NCBI GenBank assembly: GCA_003568945.1
Contig: BDIP01000061.1
Location: 6,328 to 35,192, forward strand
Length of the DNA stretch: 28,865 nucleotides
Reading direction: 5' to 3'
Source of the DNA: Kipferlia bialata
Taxonomy: Eukaryota; Fornicata
Position 1 is the stretch's first letter. Each line of letters opens with the position of its first letter. Below are positions 1-13,700 of the stretch, piece after piece. The notes below the pieces were generated by a model that had not been told where the DNA came from, searched no databases, and saw only the letters and a program-made list of their open reading frames with translations. Position numbers and translations under genes: made by a program.

Positions 1-83
1 CTATTTTTTTATTCCCCCCTCCCCCCCCCCCCCCCCCCCGTCCCGTCACTCTATTCTTATTCTTCTATTTCTTAACCCCTCAG
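1..83 (+). other. 3' part of a dynein intron, with a C-rich tract
   Basis: The window opens inside an intron of the dynein gene. It carries a T run, then C14-19 and C21-39 interrupted by one T, and ends in TTAACCCCTCAG, the same CTNAC-AG type of acceptor used downstream. The reading frame opens directly at 84. No start codon for dynein is expected here. Confidence 0.8.
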
Positions 84-3000
84 GTTGCGTCTGGCAAGCA
101 GATGTCCTACGTGGTGGCTGTGTGTGCCGCCTCTCGCAACGTGCCTCTGAAGGTGGCCCGCCCCTCCCCCATGCCCCTGCAGATGCAGTACGAGAGATGC
201 ATCAGTGCTCTGAAGAAGTACAACAGCGATGTGTCTGTGGAGGTGGACCAGGCCAGTGCCACCTTGGAGAGATTCGTCACAGACCTAGAGGCAGCCACCA
301 CGTTCCAGGGTATGGTTCTATGTACAAATAGTGATGCAGTGATAGACGTGCCAATGCTCACCCCCCAGGCCTATGCGACGTGACCAACGGCCTTCTGAGT
401 GACATCGGGTCCATCCAGAACAGCACGACGGTGGGCGAGCTGGGGGAGGTGCTGTATGGAGAGGTGATGGCTGCCTACAAGAGAGTGGCCCTGCTGACAG
501 CTCCCTCCTTCCTCACCCTGACCGACACTCTCTTCGACCAGCTCATGGCCGGCATCAAGAAGACCGACACACTCTACGGAAGGTGCAGTGGGTAGATGTA
601 TACACACTCACACACACACTCTCTCTCTCTCACTCCCCCTCACCGCAGGGTGTCTGGTGTTGGCATGCCCTCACACAACCAGTGGCCCAAGCAGATGCTG
701 CGGGTGAGGCAGGGCCATGCCGCCATGCTGCGTGTGGTAGTGGATGTGTTTGGCAGGGACAGCCCCGAGGAGGCCATGGTACTGGGTGCCTACGAGCACA
801 CCAGGGTGTACCTCGAGGAGAGTGGTGCTGTGGAGGACCCCTGGGTGTGCATGGGCATGTATGAGACCAGGCAGTGGGACCAGCAGACTGTGTATGATGA
901 TGTGACTGAGCAGTACGAGACCAAGGTGGCCAGGGTGGAGAGCCTCCTCCTCGACTGCTTCAAGGGCAGGTTCTACTCCCTCGAGGCCGAGGAGTCCGTG
1001 TACGACCTGTTCAGGGCATTCGAGACTGTGCTCAGGAGGCCCAGCATCTCTGTGGCCGTTGCTGAGTACAGAAAGCCTGCCATAGAGAGGCTGGGACACG
1101 ACCTGTGGGTGCTCAAGAGAAGCATCGACGATGTACGGGGGTGGTGTATATATATATATATCCTCTTATGTTATATCCTTCTCACTCTTCCCTGACTGTC
1201 AGTACTCCTCTGACAGCGACTTCCAGGCCAACGTTGGCGTGACCCTCCCCCACATCACCAGTCACATTGCAGTGGCCCTGTGGTACACCATGTACTGCAA
1301 CAGGGTGACCAAGATCGTCAGCAGGTGGGCGCAGAAGTGATACAATGTCTTGCTTACAGTAGAGTGGGTGATATAGTATATCTATCTATATTGTCCTTCC
1401 TGGTGGGATATTGTGCCTGACCCCCAGGGTAGCTGCTGTCCTAGGCACTGACTGGAAGAAGAGCACTGCCGCCAAGGGCATCAAGGACAACCTGGCCATA
1501 CCCGAGGGCATGGAGAGGTCCTTCCACCCCGGCAGGATGCTCAAGGAGTGGGAGACTAGATGTCAGGTGCGGCACATACATACGCTGTACACTCTAACAC
1601 TCCATCTCTCACCCCCAGCGTGTGCTGTCTGAGTGGACAGGCCCTGACAATGCCCCCGGTGTGCAGGACCAGTATGTGCTGGTGATGCCCACCAAGGACC
1701 ACAGGGAGATCACCCTCTCCCCTGCCGTGGTGCACGACATGAGGCTGGTCGATGACTTCAGGGTGGTCTACTCATACTTCATGGCAGGTGGGGGATGTAG
1801 TCACTCTTGCATATATTTCTAGGCCTAGTACTTCTCCCTCCCACCCCAGTCCTGCCCAAGTTCGATGTTGCCCTGGTTGACTTCAGAGTGCCCCAGCTCG
1901 AGAACGCCAAGAAGGTGGGTGTATCTGTTGCCGTATTTAGATATGTGCAGAGTAGTGGTGCTGTTGTTGTCCCCATTGCCAACCTCCAGGTCACCTCCAC
2001 CTTCCTGCACCTAGGGAAGTACATCACTGTGATCAGAGAGGCACTGGCCAGGTGAGGGTTGCATACAGTGTCCCCATCTATGTCTGATTCCTCTCATTCC
2101 TCTCTTCTCACCCAGGTACCACGATGTGCGTGCCAGATTCATAAGACCCTCATCCGACAAGATGTCCATCGCACAGCCAGGGTACATCTCTGGCTCCTCA
2201 GAGCTCTCCGCCCTACTGCTAGGATCCCTCAAGGTATATATATGAGACATGACTCTCTATCTCTCTCTGCCTGTGTGTGCTGACTCCAGACCGTGCACCA
2301 TGCCATGCGCCCCCCCAGTGACTCCGGGGCCCTTGGTCTCACCTCTGTCACCTGGGTCATGTTGCTGAACAGAGACTTCAAGTCACTCGAGGTGGTCAAG
2401 AACCTGGCTGTGGCCTGCGAGTCCCTCTATGACCTCTTCCTCGACCTGCTCGACATTGCCGAGGAGGCCGAGACTCTCATAGCCTCCCTCGCCACCTGCC
2501 CCTTCGGCTCCATCCGGTCTGTGCTCTCCTCTCTCTCCGACATCGTCCTGAGGACATCCCCCAAGGCAGGAGGGAGGTTCGAGGAGGGCGCCTCTGCCCG
2601 GTTCGCCAAGATGCTTGATGGCCTGTGTGTCTCAGTGCTACAGGCCCGACTCTGCCATGCCCTGGGGGTGGTACATGCATCACTGGGCGGGGAGGACACG
2701 CTCTCCCCCTCTGGCAGCAGCACAGCCCTGGACACTGTCACTGTACAGCCACAGGACACAGAGAGGTGAGTTATCACACACACACATATATATATGTATG
2801 TATTCTCTAGATGTGTTGTATACACTAGCCCTCACCCCCAGTGTCTACATCTCTGGTGCCGTGGCCTCTGCCTGTGAGGCCGACGCCCCTCTCTTCAGAC
2901 CCACCCCCTGCCCCGTCGTCCTATCTATCGAGGGCTCATCAGTGGCTGTGTCTCCCTCCATCCCCTCCCTCGAGGGGCACCTCCTGGCCAGCGTCAACAG

Positions 3001-4780
3001 CGTCATCTACATGTTCACATCCCTCTCCCTCCCCTCCGGTGCATCTGCCTCTGGGGCAGAGGGTGTCCCTGGGGTGGCATCTGGTGCAGAGGCAGTTGCC
3101 CAGGCCACCAAGTGCTACACGGCTGTTTCCACCGTGGTGTCCCATGCCGTAGGGCAGCAGAGGACCTGGGACAGCTGCCTGGGTGCCCTGGCCATCAAGC
3201 ACGAGGTGGTGTTCATGCTACTAGGGGATGACCTTAGGAAGTGGGACAGGGCCATGCTGGAGCTGGCATCAGAGAGACAGAACCTGCTCGCACCCTCCTC
3301 AGTCGGTGCAGCCTCTGCCTCGGCCAGTGACCTTGCCCCTGTCGACTGCACACAGCTCAGACGCGATGTGCTGGTCAGATACGACACATGGTGGGTGCAT
3401 GTATTACGCAGGCTGTGGCCTATATACAGATGATGTCTAAACATACACCTCATTCCTAGGTACGGCCAGTTCTTCGCTGAGTTCTGCAAGAGGGTGTGCC
3501 TCTTCAGCGACTCCCTCCTGGAAGAGTGCGAGGAGGTGTCGACTGTGTCAGCCGGGGTGACCCTCGAGGGACACGGCCTCGACTCACAGGGTGCGCACTA
3601 CACATGATATGTATATATACCCCATGCCGCTGTAGACCCTTACCCCCCAGCCTTCATTTAGTGATTGTAATATGTATCATAATTAGTGTACTCTTACCTT
3701 CAGCCTTCATCGAGTCCTCTGCTGAGATTGTGTCTGCCAGGGACAGGTACCTAGCCCTCAAGGAGCAGGTGGCCAGGCTGGACAGGTCCGAGGAGATCCT
3801 CGGAAAGATCAGATGCAGCCTGCCCAAGGGTGAGTGGTCCCACTGTACTCGGCAACAGTGTACAGTATATACGTATTGATGTGGTGCTATCATTCTCCCT
3901 TTATCTGACCTCTCAGACTGGTCTGGACCCAATGTGCGCAAGGCCTTCAGCCGTCTGCAGCACACTGTGCCAGCCATGTTCGAGGACCTGGTGTCTAAGG
4001 TACAGACGATACATGGATACTCATACACTGTATATATATCAGCCACTAACCGCCAGGTCCCCCAGCTACGCGATGCCCTGTGTGAGTGTGACAAGGCACT
4101 GGCCTCTGTTGTGTCCAACACCCTGGACGAGTGGTCTGACTCTAGACCCTCTGCTGTGTCGGTGTCACCCGGCAAGGCACTCTCCCAGTGCGCCACTGCC
4201 GCAGGTATAGATATGTATGAATGCATATCAACTTATTCCTCGCAATCGCCTTACCCCAGGCACCTTCAGTGAGCTCAAGCAGCGCGTGGCCACCCTGGGC
4301 CCTCTCTTTGCGGCCACCTCTGCCCTGTCCCGCACCTATAGTGAGACCCACCTGCAGACAGAGGACGGGGTAGAGTACCTGTCTCCCCTGAGGAGTGAGG
4401 TCACGGACAAGGGCTGCGATGCTACTCTGTCAGCCGCCCTCATTGAGGTGTCAGACCTCACACAGGTACGCCATCTGTATCAGTGTCTTATGCCAGTACA
4501 TTTGTTTATCAATAGAGTAGTAGATTGTGTTTTTAGTTAAGCCCATGCACTAACCCCAGGTCTGGACCTGTCTTCGTACAGGCTACGACAACATTGAGGA
4601 GATTGGCCGTGTCCTGTGGCGCAACCTCGACAACAGCGTAGTCCTTGGGAAGCTCAGGGCCACCCGTGCCGAACTTGTCGACCTCCCAGCTGGCATCAGG
4701 TCCTATGCCTGCTTCGGCGCTGCCCTTGACGTGCTTGATGGCCTCATCTCTCTCTCCCCCACCATCGACCAGCTGGCGTC
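84..4780 (+). other. Dynein tail region (DHC_N1-like)
   Basis: Window residues 1 to about 1,180, the cargo-binding tail spread over 17 short exons. In the family this region dimerises and binds the intermediate and light intermediate chains. Sequence similarity is weak, as usual for tails, but landmarks align with dynein 1: VLGTDW (near 1440), the R.L.EW region after 1619, and the KYDxW-like RYDTWW/YGQF junction at 3380-3470. The Ser/Ala-rich stretch at 3020-3090 and the one at 3290-3345 look like low-complexity insertions. The tail holds 16 of the 30 complete introns, so exon density is much higher here than in the motor. Confidence 0.85.
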
Positions 4781-7700
4781 CGAGGCCCTCAAGCCCCGGC
4801 ACTGGAGGTCTCTCTCCCACCAGCTCAAGACACCCCTGGAGCCCCAGGGCAGATTGTCCCTGGAGCAGGTGTGGACTGCCCTTGGGAAGAGGCGCGGCAG
4901 TGAGCAGGAGATTGCCTCACAGGCTGTGCTGACAGTGGCCACAGGAGAGCTGGGACTGGAGCGGTACCTGGACCAGATCGAGGACCAATGGAGCCAGTAC
5001 ACATTGGAGCTAGTCAAGGCCGCCAGTACCAGGGGCAGGTGTCTGCTCATCACAGGGTGGAAGGACCTCCAGGGTGGGTGGTACATTGTGTGTTACACTG
5101 TCTTATTTTTATGTGTCTCTTTACGAGATTTACCTTCTCACCCTCCAGCCCTTCTGGACGAGCACCTTCTCTCGATCAACTCCATGGTCAACTCGCCATA
5201 CTACGGACAGGTGGGTGCCCCTCCATGTATATATCATACATAGTTCTATGACGCATCATGCATGTGTATATCCGTTCCTTACCCCAGTTTGCAGAGCGTG
5301 CCTCCCAGTGGAACGAGTGGCTAACAGGTGCCGCCACCCTCATAGAGGAGTGGGCCCAGGTGCAGAGACTGTGGGTGCACCTCCAATCAGTCTTCGAGGC
5401 CTTCACCGCCTCCACCAAGCGGGGTGGGGGTGTGGCCGTCCACCTCTCTGGTGTCATCACCAAGCTGAGGCAGGCCGATGCTGAGTTCATATCCGTCATG
5501 GAGCAGGCCAAGCAGGGGCCTGTTCTCTTCGACCTGGTTGCCAGGCACAACGCAGCCCCCAAGAGGCCCCTGCAGGCTAGGCTCGAGAGGGTGAGTGACA
5601 CCCTCACCCAGGTGCAGAGGTCCCTGGGAGAGTTCCTGGAGGCCCAGAGGCAGAAGTTCCCCAGGCTCTACTTTGTGGGAGACACTGATGTGCTCGACAT
5701 CATCTCCATCGGTGCCGCCCCTTCATTGCTTCAGAGGCACTGGGCCAAGATGTTTGGGGGACTGTCCTCTGTGGATGTGGAGTTCACAGGGGAGGACACC
5801 GGCAAGGGCCAGGACGCCCTCATCACAGCCTTTGTCAGTCATGAGGGGGAGAGGGTACTGTACAAGCACCCCATCGCTGTGCCTGCCGGGTCTGACTTCC
5901 ATGACATGCTCAACGCGGTGGAGAGGGAGACCAGCGAGACACTCCGCCTCCTCACCATCGAGTGCATTGCAGAGACCAAGGCTGTCCTCGAGACATGCTT
6001 CGGTGCCAAGGCTGAGACAGAGGGAGCAGTGGACCCAGCCGATCAGATGCTGGCCCTTCTCCCCAAGTACCCTGTCCAGTCACTCATTGTGGCCCTCCAG
6101 GTATACTTCACAGCCCTGACAGAGAGTGAGCTGGCTGCCAAGACCACCCCTGAGAGGAGTATCGAGGAGGCTTCCAGGCTGCTCACTGTGCTCGGAGGCC
6201 TAGCTGGCCACAGGGCCCTGTCTGGCCACCAGAACAGGGACAGCAGCCGCAGGACATGCATCAACGAGGTGCTGCACTTTAGAGTGATAGCCAGTGACCT
6301 CAGGGCCAAGGGCATCTGCGACAAGGGGGCCTACGAGTGGCTCAGCCAGATGCGGTTCTACTACGACAGCGATGCCATCCCCGAGTACAACGAGGCTGCG
6401 ACTGTAGATGTCTCCAAGTCGGTGCCGGGTGATGTCAGGGTGGCCATGTCAGACGCATCCTTCAAGTACGGCTGGGAGTATGTCGGGGCAGGGCCCAGGA
6501 TTGTGCAGACTAGGCTCTCCGACCTCTGCTACCTCAACCTCACCCAGGTACAGCGGTAGTTTGTTCATACATACATATATTATATATCATACACTATGCC
6601 CTCTCTTACACCCAGGCCCTCCACTCTCGTTTCGGAGGCTCCCCCTTCGGCCCTGCCGGTACGGGTAAGACCGAGACCGTCAAGGCCCTGGGCACACAGC
6701 TGGGCAGGATGTGCATAGTGTTCAACACGGATGAGACCTTCAGCGAGGCTGTAATGGCCAGGATCTTTGCCGGTCTCTGCCAGTGTGGCCACTTTGGTTG
6801 CTTCGACGAGTTCAACAGACTGGACGAGCACATCCTGTCAGCTGTATCCCAGCAGATCCTGTCCATCCAGTCTGCCCTGCTCAGCGGGGACAGGAATATC
6901 AGCCTGAGTGGCAGGACGGTCAAGGTGTCCCCCAACATTGGTATCTTCATCACCATGAACCCTGGATACGCTGGCCGTAACGAGCTGCCCGACAATCTCA
7001 AGGCCCTGTTCCGCTCGGTGGCCATGGCTAGTGCCGATAGACAGAGGATCAGTGAGGTGCTGCTCCTCTCCCATGGCTTCAGACACGCCGATGTGCTGGC
7101 TGGCCGCATTGTGCCCCTGTTCTCACTGTGTCAGCAGCAGCTGTCGAAGCAGACCCACTACGACTGGGGCTTCCGTGTGCTCAAGACTGTGCTGGATGCC
7201 GCAGGGTGCCGGATGAGGGAGAGCAGGGCGGAGTGCGACTCAGACTCTGAGGGCGAGGAGGAGGTGGACTCCCTCACTCAAGAGCAGGACATCCTGGCCT
7301 CAGTCATCCTGTCCAACATATCCCCCACCCTAGTCTCTGCAGACCAGCCCCTCTTCAGACAGATCCTGACCGACGCCCTGCACGGTGTGTCCCCCAAGAT
7401 GCAGCACTCAGAGGCATTCACAGAGGTGGTGAAGCAGGTGTGTGAGGACGCCTCCCTCTTACCCCACAAGCCATGGCTGGAGAAGGTCCTCCTGACCCTC
7501 ACTGCAACAGACAGCAGGCAGGGTACCATGCTGGTGGGTGTCAGTGGCTCTGGCAAGACAGCCGCCCTCCGGACCCTGGCTGCTGCACTCGAGAGGCATG
7601 AGCAGAGGCCCGTGCACGTGCACTGCATAGCACCCAAGTCTATGTCGAAGGATGACCTGTTTGGGTCACTAGATAGCATGACGAGGGAGTGGAGGGACGG

Positions 7701-10700
7701 AGTGTTCACATCTGTCCTGAGGAAGCTGCTGGAGGATGAGACTGTGTCCAAGGACAGACACTACATTGTGTTTGATGGAGACCTCTCCACCGACTGGGTC
7801 GAGAACCTCAACTCAGTCCTCGACGACAACAGGTGGGGGGTTTATGTATGTGTATACTCAATATCTAGTTTTGCAGTATATGATTATCCTAACCTCAGGA
7901 CCCTGACCCTCCCCAGTGGAGAGAGGCTTGCTGTGCCCAGCAACGTCAAGCTCATCTTCGAGGTTCTGTCCCTCAAGTATGCCACCCCCGCCACAGTCAG
8001 TCGGTGCTCCAAGGTAGGGTGCTGTACATACACCATGTACAATGTTTATAGAGTAGATCTCTGATGTTATTCACTTTTGACCCCCAGGTCTGGTTCACCG
8101 ACACCGACCTCCCCTCAGACGTCTATCTCAGAGGTGTCACCAAGAGGCTGGCCTCGGCACCACTCAACGAGCCTGAGCGCTGGGGGGCATTCTCTCTTCC
8201 AAGGTATATATTTGTATATACATATACTAGAGATGTGTATTGACATGGGTATACATGCCTCACCCCAGGAAGGAGTCTGCCGGCCTAGGCGGCATTGGGT
8301 CTGAGCTGACTGTGTCCATGAAGGTGCAGCAGATGGCAGGCGACATCCTGACCCCCCTCCTGTCCCCCCTGTACGATGCAGTCTACAAGGGCTTCGTGGC
8401 ATCCGGCCTCTCCACCGCTGAGGTCATGTCCCACGCCTCCCAGAGGACATCGCGCTCAGTCGTGTCCCTCCTCTTTGCAGGCATCCGCAAGCTCATATCC
8501 AAGGCAGAGGCCGCCAACACTGTCGGTGGGGCCATGGTTGTGAGTGCTGAGGCCGCTGTACAGTCTCTAGGCACAGACCACATCAACACATTCATCCTGC
8601 AGAGGCTGCTCTTCTCTCTCTTCTGGGGCTTCGGCCTCCCCCTCACCCACGAGAGAAGGGCTGACCTCGCAGACATCATCACGGGAGTGGTGGCAGAGCA
8701 CCCAGCCGTCACCGTCGCCCTCCCCCCCTTCCCCCTGTCGGATGGGTTCCCTGACGCAGGCCTCGCCGACTGGCGCAGCTGGGCCGAGCTGGTACCTGCC
8801 ACCTCTGTCAACGAGAGCGAGGTGGGTCTTGTGGTGATCCCCACCATTGACACCGTGGCCCACCAGCACGTGATTGGGTCCTACCTGGAGAACGGGGAGA
8901 CCATCCTGCTGTGCGGACCCCCAGGCAGTGGAAAGAGTATGTCCCTGACGGCCACGCTCAAGAACCTACCTGGCTACGAGGCCGTGTTCCTCAACTTCAG
9001 TAGCCACACCGACCCCGCCCTCATCAGACAGACCATCAGGCGGCACTGTCAGATCAAGCACACCCCCAGTGGCCATGAGGCTGTACCAGCCGGGGCGGGT
9101 GTTGAGCACCTGGTGCTCATGTGCGATGAAATCAACCTGCCGGTGAGTGTGGTGCCTGTAGTATAGTGTATGTTTGTGTTTGTATTACTGCCTCTCTTGT
9201 ATGCTTACCCCAGGGCCCCGATGCCTTTGGCACCCAGAGGGTCATTGCCTTCCTGAGGTCTCTCATGGTCCATGGTGGATACTGGGACACAGAGACCCTG
9301 CAGTTCGTGAGGCTGAGAAACGTCCACATCATCGGTGCATGCAACCCCCCCACTGATGCCGGTCGCTACCACCTTTCGCCCTCCTTCCTGCGGCACTCTG
9401 GTGTGCTCCTGGTCAACTTCCCCTCAGAGCCCTCCATGCTCACAATCTACAGCGCATTCAACGACGCCGTCCTCAGGCGCTTCCGCTCTCTCTCTGACCA
9501 CGTGTCGGCCACCACTGCCGCTATGGTCGATGTCTACAGCAAGGCGAGAGCAGAGTACACGCCCGACAAGCAGGCCCACTACATCTACTCCCCCCGTGAG
9601 CTGACCCGTTGGGTGAGGGCACTGCACATCGGTCTCCAGGCAGCCACGGAGCCGTCCCTCGACCTCCTTGTCAAGCTGGTGGTGCACGAGGGCATGCGTC
9701 TGTTCCACGATAGACTTGTCACACAGCCCGAGAGGGCCCTCACAATCCAGCTTATCCAGAGTGTTGTGGAGCTCCACTTCCCCCAGGTCGATAGGTCTTG
9801 CTTCAGCGCAGGCTCCCTTCTCTTCAACTTCATTGGAGCAGAGACATACAGGGAGACAAGTGTCAACGAGCTGAGGTCTCTTCTGAGGCGCAGGATGAGT
9901 GTGTATGTCGAGGAGGAGGGTGCCACGCCCCTCGTCCTGTTCGACGATGTCATTCAGCACGTGTCCAGGATCGACAGGGTGCTCAAGCAGCCCGTGGGCC
10001 ACCTCCTCCTGGCAGGTGGCAGTGGGGTGGGTAAGACGGTGCTGGCAAAGTTTGTGGCCTGGCTGAATGGGTATGAGACAGTCTCCATCTCCACATACCG
10101 TGGCTACACCCTGGCTCAGTTCGAGGAGGAGCTGAGGGCCGCCATGTCCAGGGCAGGCGCCAAGGGTAGGAGCATCGCCTTCCTCTTTGACGAGAGCAAC
10201 GCCTTGGAGACGGCCTTCATCGAGCACATGAACGCCCTGCTGGCCGGAGGAGAGGTCCCCGGTCTCTTCGACGGAGAGAGCCTTGCCCAGGTGATAGGGG
10301 AGTGCAGGCAGGAGGCCAGGCGGCTGTCCTCCGTGCAGGGCCAGACAGGCAGGGGCATGGACGCAGAGAGGATGGCTGTCCCCAGTCAGCAGGCCACAGA
10401 CGAGGAGGTGTGGTCCTGGTTCGTGTCTAGGGTGCAGGCCAACCTCCACGTTGTCTTCAGCATCAACCCCTCTGCTGGTGGTGCCTCTGCCTCCATGGGT
10501 AGCCATGCCTCCCGCTCACCAGCTCTGTTCAACAGGTATGGCACATATCCGGTTATATATATATACGAATATATACATGTATCTAATCTCCAGGTGTGTT
10601 GTGGACTGGATGGGCGGCTGGAGCGTTGGGTCTCTGTACCAGGTCACAGACCACATGCTGGATGCCATTGACATATCCTGTGCCCAGGATGCTGAGACCG

Positions 10701-13700
10701 ACCCCACCTACAACGACGAGTGCAAGGATGAGCTGCTGGACGCCCTAGCCGACCCCCTCCTGCCCATAGACGCCAAGCAGGAGGCCCTCGTGGCCACCAC
10801 AGGGGGTCTGTCCCTGAGGGAGAGAGTCACCAGGGCATGCGTAAGGCTGCACTTAGTGACAGCAGACACCGCCTCTAGCGTCACAAAGCTCAGTGCAGCT
10901 GTTGTCTCACAGGCCGCTGCCTCTGGACCCGACTTCACAACCACACCCAGACACCTCGTCTCCTTTGTCGACACGCTATCGCGTAACTTGGGCAACAAGG
11001 CCGCCCACGTGGCCGAGACCCTCGCCCATCTCTCCCGGGGTGTGTCTGCTCTAGAGACCACCTCAGGCACTGTGGCAGCCATGCGCAGTGACCTCAGGGA
11101 GAAGCAGGTGGAGCTGCAGGAGGCGTCTGAGCTAGCAGACCAGAAGCTAGGGGTGATGGTGGACAAGAGGAGAGACGCCCAGGAGAGGCGCAACCAGGCC
11201 GAGACACTTGCCAAGTCGCTGACGGAGAGGCAGGAGCAGATTGAGGAGAGGAAGGCCTTTGCCGTCGACAAGCTGGCCGAGGTCGAGCCTGCTGTCCAGG
11301 AGGCCAAGAAGAGTGTGCGTTCCATCTCTGCGCAGCACCTGAATGAGCTGAGGAACATGGCCAGGCCACCCCCCGCTGTGCAGTGCGCCATAGAGGCAGT
11401 GTGCATCATGATTGGGGAGTGGAAGAAGGGCGGCCTAGAGTGGTCCGAGGTCAGGAAGGTGCTGAGGAAGGACAGCTTCATGCCCTCCATCCTCAACTTC
11501 AACGCAGACGCCATCAGACCCAACATCGTGAGGCTGCTCAACAACAAGTACGTGCCCAACCCCATCTGGGACCCAGCTGTGGCCTACAGGGCCTCCCATG
11601 CCGCAGGGCCCATGGTCAAGTGGGTCAAGAGCCAGCTGCTGTACGGAGAGATCATCGTACAGGTGGGTGTGTGTAGTTTAGATGTATGTTGTTATGTCTC
11701 TCTTCTCTATCTGACTGTAGGTTGCCCCCCTGCGGAAGGAGGTCGAGGAGCTGGAGGCAGAGGCTGCCACGATGCAGGCTCAGTATGATGCAGTGGCCTC
11801 GGAGCTCAAGGCTGTCGACGAGGAGATCGAGGTACATATGTATGTGTGTATGCCTACACCGTGTGTGTGTGCTAGATGCCATAGTTGTTAGTCGTTGACC
11901 CCAGGTGTACAGCCTTGAGTACAAGGACCTTGTGCGTAGACAGGAGCACGTCAAGCACACCATCGAGGAGACACAGGTATCAGTGTACATATATACTACT
12001 TACTATACATACTATATACACGTATATATACACTGACACTGACCCCAGGCCAAGCTGGACAGGGCCGAGTCCCTGACCGGGTCTCTGTCACAGGAGCAGG
12101 AGAGGTGGGGCAAGCAGGTGCAGGAGGTGACCACCGAGACCACGCAGACAGTCGGAAACGTGCTGACCCTCGCTGCATACACTACCTATGCCCTCGTGTA
12201 CCCCACGGATCTTAGGGTGGAGCTTCTGAGGAGGTGGAGGGCCGTGCTCGACGACTTCGACATTGCATTTGACGAGGTATGCATCACTTCCATCTCTGTA
12301 CATTCATAGTGTGTTTCTCTGCAACCCTCTCTTACCCCAGGACATGCTGATCGACGAGGGACTGTCCACCGCTGAGGATAGACTGCAGTGGCTGGACGTG
12401 GGTCTCCCCAACGACTCCATCTCCCTTGAGAACGCAGGTGCCCTGTTCAGTGTGAGTGACGACACACCCAGGGTGCCCCTCCTCATCGACCCCGCTGGCC
12501 AGGCCGTGGCCTTTGTCAAGAGGGTCCTCAAGGACAAGAAGCTCGTGGTGGGGTCACCCCTGGACAGGGACTTCATGCAGAAGCTGGAGCAGGCCCTGCG
12601 GTTCGGCCTCCCCCTGCTTGTCACCGATGCGGAGGTGTTTGACCCCGTCCTCAACCCCATCATCGACCCCGACACCCTGGCTAGGAGGGTCAGTCTCAAG
12701 GGCAGGAGCATGAGCGTCGAGATCGCAGGCCGCAGCGTCGACTACTCCCCCTCCTTCCGCCTGATCCTGACCACCACCAACGTGGCTGCCGCCTTCCCAC
12801 CCCACATTGTCTCACAGACGAGGGTGCTCAACTTCAGCGTGACCGCCGCCTCTCTCTCCTCCCAGATCTTCAACGCGGCCCTCTTCCTCGAGCGGCCCTC
12901 TGTGGGCAGGGACAGGCAGGACACAATGAGCGCAGAGAGGCGCTTTGCCGTGCACCTGCGGTCCCTTGAGAACCAGCTTCTGGAGCTCATCTCCACCGCT
13001 GGTGGCAAGGTGCTCGAGGACGACGAGGTGTCGTCTGCCCTGTCTACAGTGAAGAGAGACGCCGCAGAGGCAGAGGCCAACCAGGCTGAGGTGCTGCACA
13101 AGAGGGCTGAGCTCGACAAGGCGTCCAGTCTGTACGAGACCCTGGGAGCCACCGCAAGTGGCATCTTTGGCCTGCTGGACAGACTTGTCACACTCGACGA
13201 CAGCCTCGTGTTCTCACTCCCCTTCTACCAGGTATGGATTTGTGGATATTGTTATATTCATATACTCCTGCACAGTACCCCACCCTTCCTTTACCCCCTA
13301 GGTTCTTGTCAAACCAATATGTATATATGTAAATATCTATTCTAACCCCTAGGTCCTTGTCAAGAGGGCCCTGGCCAAAAGGTGCGTGGTGCTGGCTGCC
13401 CAATCAGAGGAGGACGAGATAGCCACTGGCGGCACCATGATAGGGGACGCACACTCCCCCTCAGCCACCACTAACCGTATGAACCAGGTGGGGCTCGATG
13501 CCTATACTCTAGACTAAATCATTATATTGTTCTCTCTCTCACCCCTAGGTCATCCACGAACTGTCCATGGACGTGCTGATGTATGTGGGTGCCGCCCTCC
13601 CAGCCAGACTCAGGGCCGCCTTTGCTCTACTGGTCCTGTACACAGTCAACACAGACACTGTCGACATCTCGGACGATGCACTGCGCCAGTACCTCACCCC

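Noticed and set aside
9424-10506. 360-codon open frame on the minus strand
   Set aside because: It lies wholly antisense to the conserved AAA3-AAA4 exon of dynein. Long antisense frames are expected opposite GC-biased codons.
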